Assembly: GCA_036260415.1 (NCBI GenBank) | Contig: DASZZX010000339.1 | Span: 1 to 10,083, forward strand | Reading direction: 5' to 3' | Origin: DASZZX01 sp036260415 | GTDB taxonomy: Bacteria > Actinomycetota > Nitriliruptoria > Nitriliruptorales > JAHWKO01 | Length of the DNA: 10,083 nucleotides | Part shown: one piece after another, positions 6,992-10,083 of the stretch | Numbering within the stretch: position 1 is the first letter of the stretch | How the letters are laid out: every line of letters begins with the position of its first letter | The notes under the pieces: generated by a model | What the model was told of the DNA's origin: nothing | The model's input: only the letters and a program-made list of their open reading frames with translations | Databases searched by the model: none | Position numbers and translations under genes: made by a program

Positions 6992-7957
6992 GTGTTCGCG
7001 TTCGTGACCCGGCGCCTGGTCACCACCATCCCGCTGCTGCTGGTCGCCACCTTCCTCATCTACGTCCTGGTATCGATCACCGGCAACCCGCTCGCGCGGC
7101 TCGCCACCTGCACCACCTGCGACCCGGCCGCCTTCCAGCGCATCATCGAGCTGTACGAGCTCGACCGCCCCATCCCGGTGCGCTACGTGGGCTGGGTGAC
7201 CGGCGCGGTCACGGGCGACCTGGGCACCAGCACCTCGCTCGGCGCCGGGACGGGCGATGTGCTGCCCATCCTGATCGACCGGGCGGTGAACACCGCCAAG
7301 CTCGCGGTCCCGGCGTTCCTGATCATCGCGACGTTGGCGATCTCACTCGGGGTCTACTCGGCGGTCCGTCAGTACTCCCTCAGCGACTACACCATCACGG
7401 GCCTGTCGTTCCTGGGCATCTCGATGCCGGTCTTCTTCTTCGCGCTGCTGCTCCAGGTCGTCTTCGGGGTCTGGCTGCGCGACTGGGTGGACGTCAAACC
7501 CTTCTACGTCGCCGGCATGCGCAGCGGGTCGTTCACCGAGTACCTGCGCAGCGCCACCCTGCCGGTCATGACATTGGTGTTCGTGCTGACCGCGTCGGAG
7601 AGCCGCTTCCAGCGGGCATCGATGCTCGAGGTCATCCACTCCGACTACATCCGCACCGCCAAGGCCAAGGGGCTGAGCCGCCGCCGCGTGGTCTTCAAGC
7701 ACGCGCTGCGCAACGCGCTGATCCCGCTGGTCACGATCTGGGCGCTCGACTTCGCCTCGCTGCTCGGCGGTTCCGTGGTGACCGAGACGGTGTTCTCCTG
7801 GCCCGGGTTGGGACCGGCGCTGCTCCGGGGCATCTCCGAGCACGATCTCGACCTGACCATGGCGATCGTGCTGTTCGTCGCGACGCTCACGATCGTGTTC
7901 AACCTGGTGGCGGACGTGCTCTACGGCTTCCTCGACCCGAGGATCCGTTATGACTGA
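6992..7957 (+). CDS. dppB: peptide-type ABC transporter permease, DppB-like
   Basis: A 321-residue inner-membrane permease, normal for the DppB/OppB/NikB family, forming half of the import channel. It begins with the family pattern of one helix right after the N-terminus (RRLVTTIPLLLVATFLIYVLV). Next come an external loop with the usual ELYELDRPIPVRYVGWV and GDLG segments and five more hydrophobic stretches. The EAA coupling loop is at residues about 218-246 (DYIRTAKAKGLSRRRVVF and KHALRNALIPL), and the typical FLDPRIRYD end closes it. An unusual CTTC (Cys40 and Cys43) sits in the first external loop. The GTG start is supported by GGGAGG a few bases upstream, although the spacing is short. 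It overlaps the next gene by eight bases. The symbol reflects family position only; the substrate is unproven. Confidence 0.93.
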   Translation: MFAFVTRRLVTTIPLLLVATFLIYVLVSITGNPLARLATCTTCDPAAFQRIIELYELDRPIPVRYVGWVTGAVTGDLGTSTSLGAGTGDVLPILIDRAVNTAKLAVPAFLIIATLAISLGVYSAVRQYSLSDYTITGLSFLGISMPVFFFALLLQVVFGVWLRDWVDVKPFYVAGMRSGSFTEYLRSATLPVMTLVFVLTASESRFQRASMLEVIHSDYIRTAKAKGLSRRRVVFKHALRNALIPLVTIWALDFASLLGGSVVTETVFSWPGLGPALLRGISEHDLDLTMAIVLFVATLTIVFNLVADVLYGFLDPRIRYD

Positions 7958-8909
7958 CCTGGCGGGCCCCGAGCTGGGGCACCAGCACGAGCGGAGCGTC
8001 ACCCCCGAGGTCGCCCCGCGGGACGCCTTCGTGGACGAGGTCGAGGGCATCGTCGTCCACTCGCGCAGCTTCGGCCGGCAGGCGTGGGACCGTTTCCGGC
8101 GTCACCGGGTGGCGGTCGTTGCGGCCCTGATGCTGGTCGTGATGGCGGTCGCCTTCTGGGTGGGGCCGAAGCTCTCCCCCTACGAGTTCACCGAGATCAC
8201 GATCGACATCAAGCAGGGGCCGTCGCTGTCGCACCCGTTCGGGACCGACCCGATCGGGCGCGACCTCATGGTCCGCACCTTCCACGGGGGGCGCTTCTCG
8301 TTGCGCATCGCCATCACCGTGGCGCTGCTCACCACTGCCATCGGCACGGTGATCGGCGCGGTCAGCGGCTACTTCGGTGGCCTGGTGGACACGTTACTGA
8401 GCCAGCTCACCAACCTCTTCCTGATCGTGCCGGTGATCGTGGTGCTGCTGGTGGTCGGCATCCGATGGGGCGCCAGCCCCAACACCGTGACGGTCCTGCT
8501 CGCCTTCCTGCTGTGGCCCCAGATCGCCCGCGTGGTGCGGGGGCTCTTCCTGCAGTACAAGGAGCAGGAGTTCGTGCTCGCTGCCAAGGCCTCGGGCGCC
8601 GGCGCCGCCAGGATCATGTTCCGCCACATCGTCCCGAACACGTTCGGGCCGATCATCGTGAACACCACGCTGCTCGTCGGCATCGCGATCATCCTGGAGA
8701 GCACGCTGTCGTTCCTGGGGCTCGGCGTGCAGCCTCCGACGCCCACGCTGGGCAACCTGGTGGAGGAGGCGAAGGGGGCCATCGACTCGCAGCCCTCGCG
8801 GGTGCTGCTGCCCGGTGGGTTCGTGCTGCTGATCGCCCTGTGCATCAACTTCCTCGGCGACGGTCTGCGCGACGCGCTCGACCCGACCAGCCGGCGGGTT
8901 CGCGGGTAG
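7950..8909 (+). CDS. dppC: peptide-type ABC transporter permease, DppC-like
   Basis: A 319-residue second permease, partner of the DppB-like protein. About 50 polar cytoplasmic residues precede the first helix, as in the OppC N-terminal domain (RQAWDRFRRHRVAVVAAL). Then come the diagnostic HPFGTDPIGRDLMVR, several hydrophobic segments, the EAA loop at residues about 207-235 (EFVLAAKASGAGAARIMF and RHIVPNTFGPI), and the STLSFLGLGVQPPTPTLGN and NFLGDGLRDALDP signatures. The ATG lies inside the end of the upstream gene with GAGGA six bases before it, so translation is coupled. The stop TAG overlaps the next GTG by one base. No key residue looks missing. Confidence 0.94.
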   Translation: MTDLAGPELGHQHERSVTPEVAPRDAFVDEVEGIVVHSRSFGRQAWDRFRRHRVAVVAALMLVVMAVAFWVGPKLSPYEFTEITIDIKQGPSLSHPFGTDPIGRDLMVRTFHGGRFSLRIAITVALLTTAIGTVIGAVSGYFGGLVDTLLSQLTNLFLIVPVIVVLLVVGIRWGASPNTVTVLLAFLLWPQIARVVRGLFLQYKEQEFVLAAKASGAGAARIMFRHIVPNTFGPIIVNTTLLVGIAIILESTLSFLGLGVQPPTPTLGNLVEEAKGAIDSQPSRVLLPGGFVLLIALCINFLGDGLRDALDPTSRRVRG

Positions 8910-9925
8910 TGGCCGCCCAGCCGCTCCTGTCCGTCCGCGACCTGCGGACGCACTTCCCGACGGAGGATGGCCTGGTCAGGGCCGTCAACGGCGTGTCGTT
9001 CGACGTCTACCCGGGCGAGACCCTCGCGATCGTCGGGGAGTCCGGCTCCGGGAAGTCGGTGACCGCGCTCACGATCATGCGGCTCCTGCCCGACACAGCC
9101 CGCGTCACCGGTTCCGTGACCTTCGACGGCCGTCAGATCCTGCAGGCCAGGGAGCGAGACATCCGACGTCTCCGCGGCCGTGACATCGCCATGATCTTCC
9201 AAGACCCGATGACGGCCCTGAACCCGGTCTTCACGGTCGGCAACCAGATCGTCGAGGCGATCAGGGTGCACAACCCGGACGTCAGCAAGGCCGGAGCCCG
9301 CGAGCGCGCGATCGAGCTGCTGGCCCTGGTCGGCATCCCGTCGCCCCGACAGCGGGTGGACAACTTCCCGCACGAGTTCTCCGGCGGGATGCGCCAGCGT
9401 GCGTTGATCGCCATGGCCATCGCCAACAGCCCGAAGCTGCTGATCGCCGACGAACCCACCACCGCCCTCGACGTCACGATCCAGGCGCAGGTCATCAGGG
9501 TGCTGGAGACCGCGCAGGAGGCGACCGGCGCCGCGATCCTGCTCATCACCCACGATCTCGGGCTGGTGGCGGGGGTCGCCGACCGGGTCCAGGTCATGTA
9601 CGGCGGCGTGATCTTCGAGTCGTCGGTCACCGACGAGATCTACTACGGGAGCAGGAACCCCTACACCCGGGGCCTGATGAAGTCCATCCCCCGGTTCGAG
9701 GCCCGGTCGAAGCTCCGTCTCGAACCGATCCCGGGCTCGCCACCGAGCATGATCGCACCACCCGCGGGCTGCATGTTCCGGCCGCGTTGCCCGTACGCCC
9801 AGCAGCGCTGCCGCGATGAGGAGCCGCAGCTGCGCGCCATCGCCGACGGCCACCTCACGCGCTGCCATTTCGCGGAGGACCTGCCGGACATCCGCCCGCA
9901 GGACGAGATCGAGGCCGCGCCGTGA
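8909..9925 (+). CDS. dppD: peptide-type ABC transporter ATPase, DppD-like
   Basis: A 338-residue cytoplasmic ATPase powering the importer. Walker A is GESGSGKS (Lys49), the Q-loop IFQDPMTALNP, the signature FSGGM (157-161), Walker B LLIADEP (Asp181, Glu182) and the H-loop LITHD (His215), so the ATP site looks intact. The C-terminal oligopeptide-transporter extension is present (NPYTRGLMKSIPR, GCMFRPRCPYAQQRC), with cysteines 288, 294, 301 and 319. From memory, equivalent cysteines bind an iron-sulfur cluster in some DppD/DppF proteins. The GTG start shares its G with the previous TAG stop; no strong ribosome site is seen, so coupling is likely. Many of these importers use a second ATPase (DppF). 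It is not seen here; a 74-bp repeat array begins at this gene's stop instead. Confidence 0.94.
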   Translation: MAAQPLLSVRDLRTHFPTEDGLVRAVNGVSFDVYPGETLAIVGESGSGKSVTALTIMRLLPDTARVTGSVTFDGRQILQARERDIRRLRGRDIAMIFQDPMTALNPVFTVGNQIVEAIRVHNPDVSKAGARERAIELLALVGIPSPRQRVDNFPHEFSGGMRQRALIAMAIANSPKLLIADEPTTALDVTIQAQVIRVLETAQEATGAAILLITHDLGLVAGVADRVQVMYGGVIFESSVTDEIYYGSRNPYTRGLMKSIPRFEARSKLRLEPIPGSPPSMIAPPAGCMFRPRCPYAQQRCRDEEPQLRAIADGHLTRCHFAEDLPDIRPQDEIEAAP

Positions 9926-9999
9926 GCGGGGCTTCGAAGGAGCGACGCGAGAGTCGCTGTCGTCGGTCCCCTTGGAGTGCGACGGAGGTGGCCCCGTGA
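9922..9999 (+). other. 25-codon mini-ORF in repeat copy 1
   Basis: GTG 9922 opens a 25-codon frame (MSGASKERR, later SPWSATEVAP) ending at TGA 9997-9999, inside the GTGA that starts the next copy. It resembles no family known to me and is Arg-rich. It may be a coupling leader, the duplicated 5' end of a downstream gene, or non-coding. No GGAGG precedes this first copy; the end of the ATPase gene supplies only GAGG-like bases. Confidence 0.3.
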
Positions 10000-10073
10000 G
10001 CGGGGCTCCGAAGGAGCGACGCTTGAGTCGCTGTCGTCGGTCCCCTTGGAGTGCGACGGAGGTGGCCCCGTGA
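9996..10073 (+). other. 25-codon mini-ORF in repeat copy 2
   Basis: The second unit gives the same frame from GTG 9996 to TGA 10071-10073, with Ser to Pro at residue 5 and Glu to Leu at residue 10 (MSGAPKERRLSR, later SPWSATEVAP). GGAGG at 9984-9988 stands seven bases before the GTG, an ideal spacing. The stop again overlaps the next GTG at 10070. Both differences change an amino acid, which gives no sign of protein-level constraint, although the sample is tiny. Confidence 0.35.
10058..10062 (+). promoter_or_regulatory. GGAGG ribosome site before the third GTG, possible start of the next gene
   Basis: GGAGG is followed after seven bases by GTG 10070-10072. If the array ends soon, this or a later identical site could be the start signal of the next operon gene, possibly a DppF-type ATPase. 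Only 14 bases of that frame are visible, so the gene itself cannot be called. Confidence 0.35.
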
Positions 10074-10083
10074 GCGGGGCTCC

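Larger units (their letters stand above)
9922..10083 (+). repeat. 74-bp direct tandem repeat, two copies plus 14 bases of a third
   Basis: Copy 1 is 9922-9995, copy 2 is 9996-10069, and a third starts at 10070 and is cut by the window end. Copies 1 and 2 differ at only three of 74 positions (unit positions 13, 28 and 29); the third agrees with copy 2 at position 13. The unit begins GTGAGCGGGGCT and ends GGAGGTGGCCCC. The first GTGA contains the stop codon of the ATPase gene, so the array is fused exactly to the end of that gene. Within each unit AGCGAC/GTCGCT can form a stem over six bases. Across units GCCCC/GGGGC can pair around the GTG. There is no variable spacer, so it is not a CRISPR. 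I do not recognise the repeat. Confidence 0.9.

Noticed and set aside
8084..8908. Upstream extension of the DppD-like ATPase through the second permease
   Set aside because: The extension is the shadow of the permease in another frame. ATPase similarity begins at the GTG at 8909, which overlaps the permease stop.
9922..10083. CRISPR array
   Set aside because: The 74-bp units are nearly identical along their full length with no variable spacer, and they lie fused to a coding end.

Overview
This is a very GC-rich stretch with near-universal G/C third positions, several GTG starts and tightly overlapping genes, all on the + strand. That style points to an actinomycete-type (Actinomycetota) chromosome. 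I cannot name a genus. I see no phage, insertion-sequence, tRNA, rRNA or CRISPR signal.

Left part (2-3639): two ABC exporter half-transporters overlap by GTGA. Their motifs are complementary. The first has a good LSGGQ signature but lacks the Walker B glutamate (Asp) and the H-loop histidine (Tyr). The second has both of those residues but a degraded signature (VSVGE). This is the pattern of a heterodimeric exporter with one active and one degenerate ATP site.

Middle (3636-4885): a decayed gamma-glutamyltransferase gene, again joined by GTGA. Four single-base frameshifts can be placed almost to the base. An internal deletion of roughly 110-120 codons removed the segment expected to hold the catalytic threonine. 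High GC keeps frames open, so one frame runs from the GTG of this pseudogene through the following lipoprotein gene. That 1077-codon 'fusion' is an artefact.

Right part (5052-9925): a dipeptide/oligopeptide-type importer of lipoprotein binding protein, two permeases and one ATPase (DppA/B/C/D order). A hairpin followed by a weak -10-like site separates the binding protein from the permeases. The permease and ATPase genes overlap. A 9+4+9 imperfect palindrome and a TAnnnT box lie upstream of the binding-protein gene. The GGT and the importer may once have worked together: the enzyme releasing amino acids or dipeptides from gamma-glutamyl compounds outside the cell, and the importer taking up peptides. 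With the enzyme dead, only uptake would remain.

Right edge (9922-10083): the most puzzling element. A 74-bp direct tandem repeat starts at the stop codon of the ATPase gene, where the second ATPase (DppF) would be expected. Two full copies and 14 bases of a third are visible. Each copy is a 25-codon reading frame whose stop overlaps the next start (GTGA), with GGAGG seven bases before each following GTG, so the array reads as a chain of coupled mini-cistrons. It continues beyond the window.
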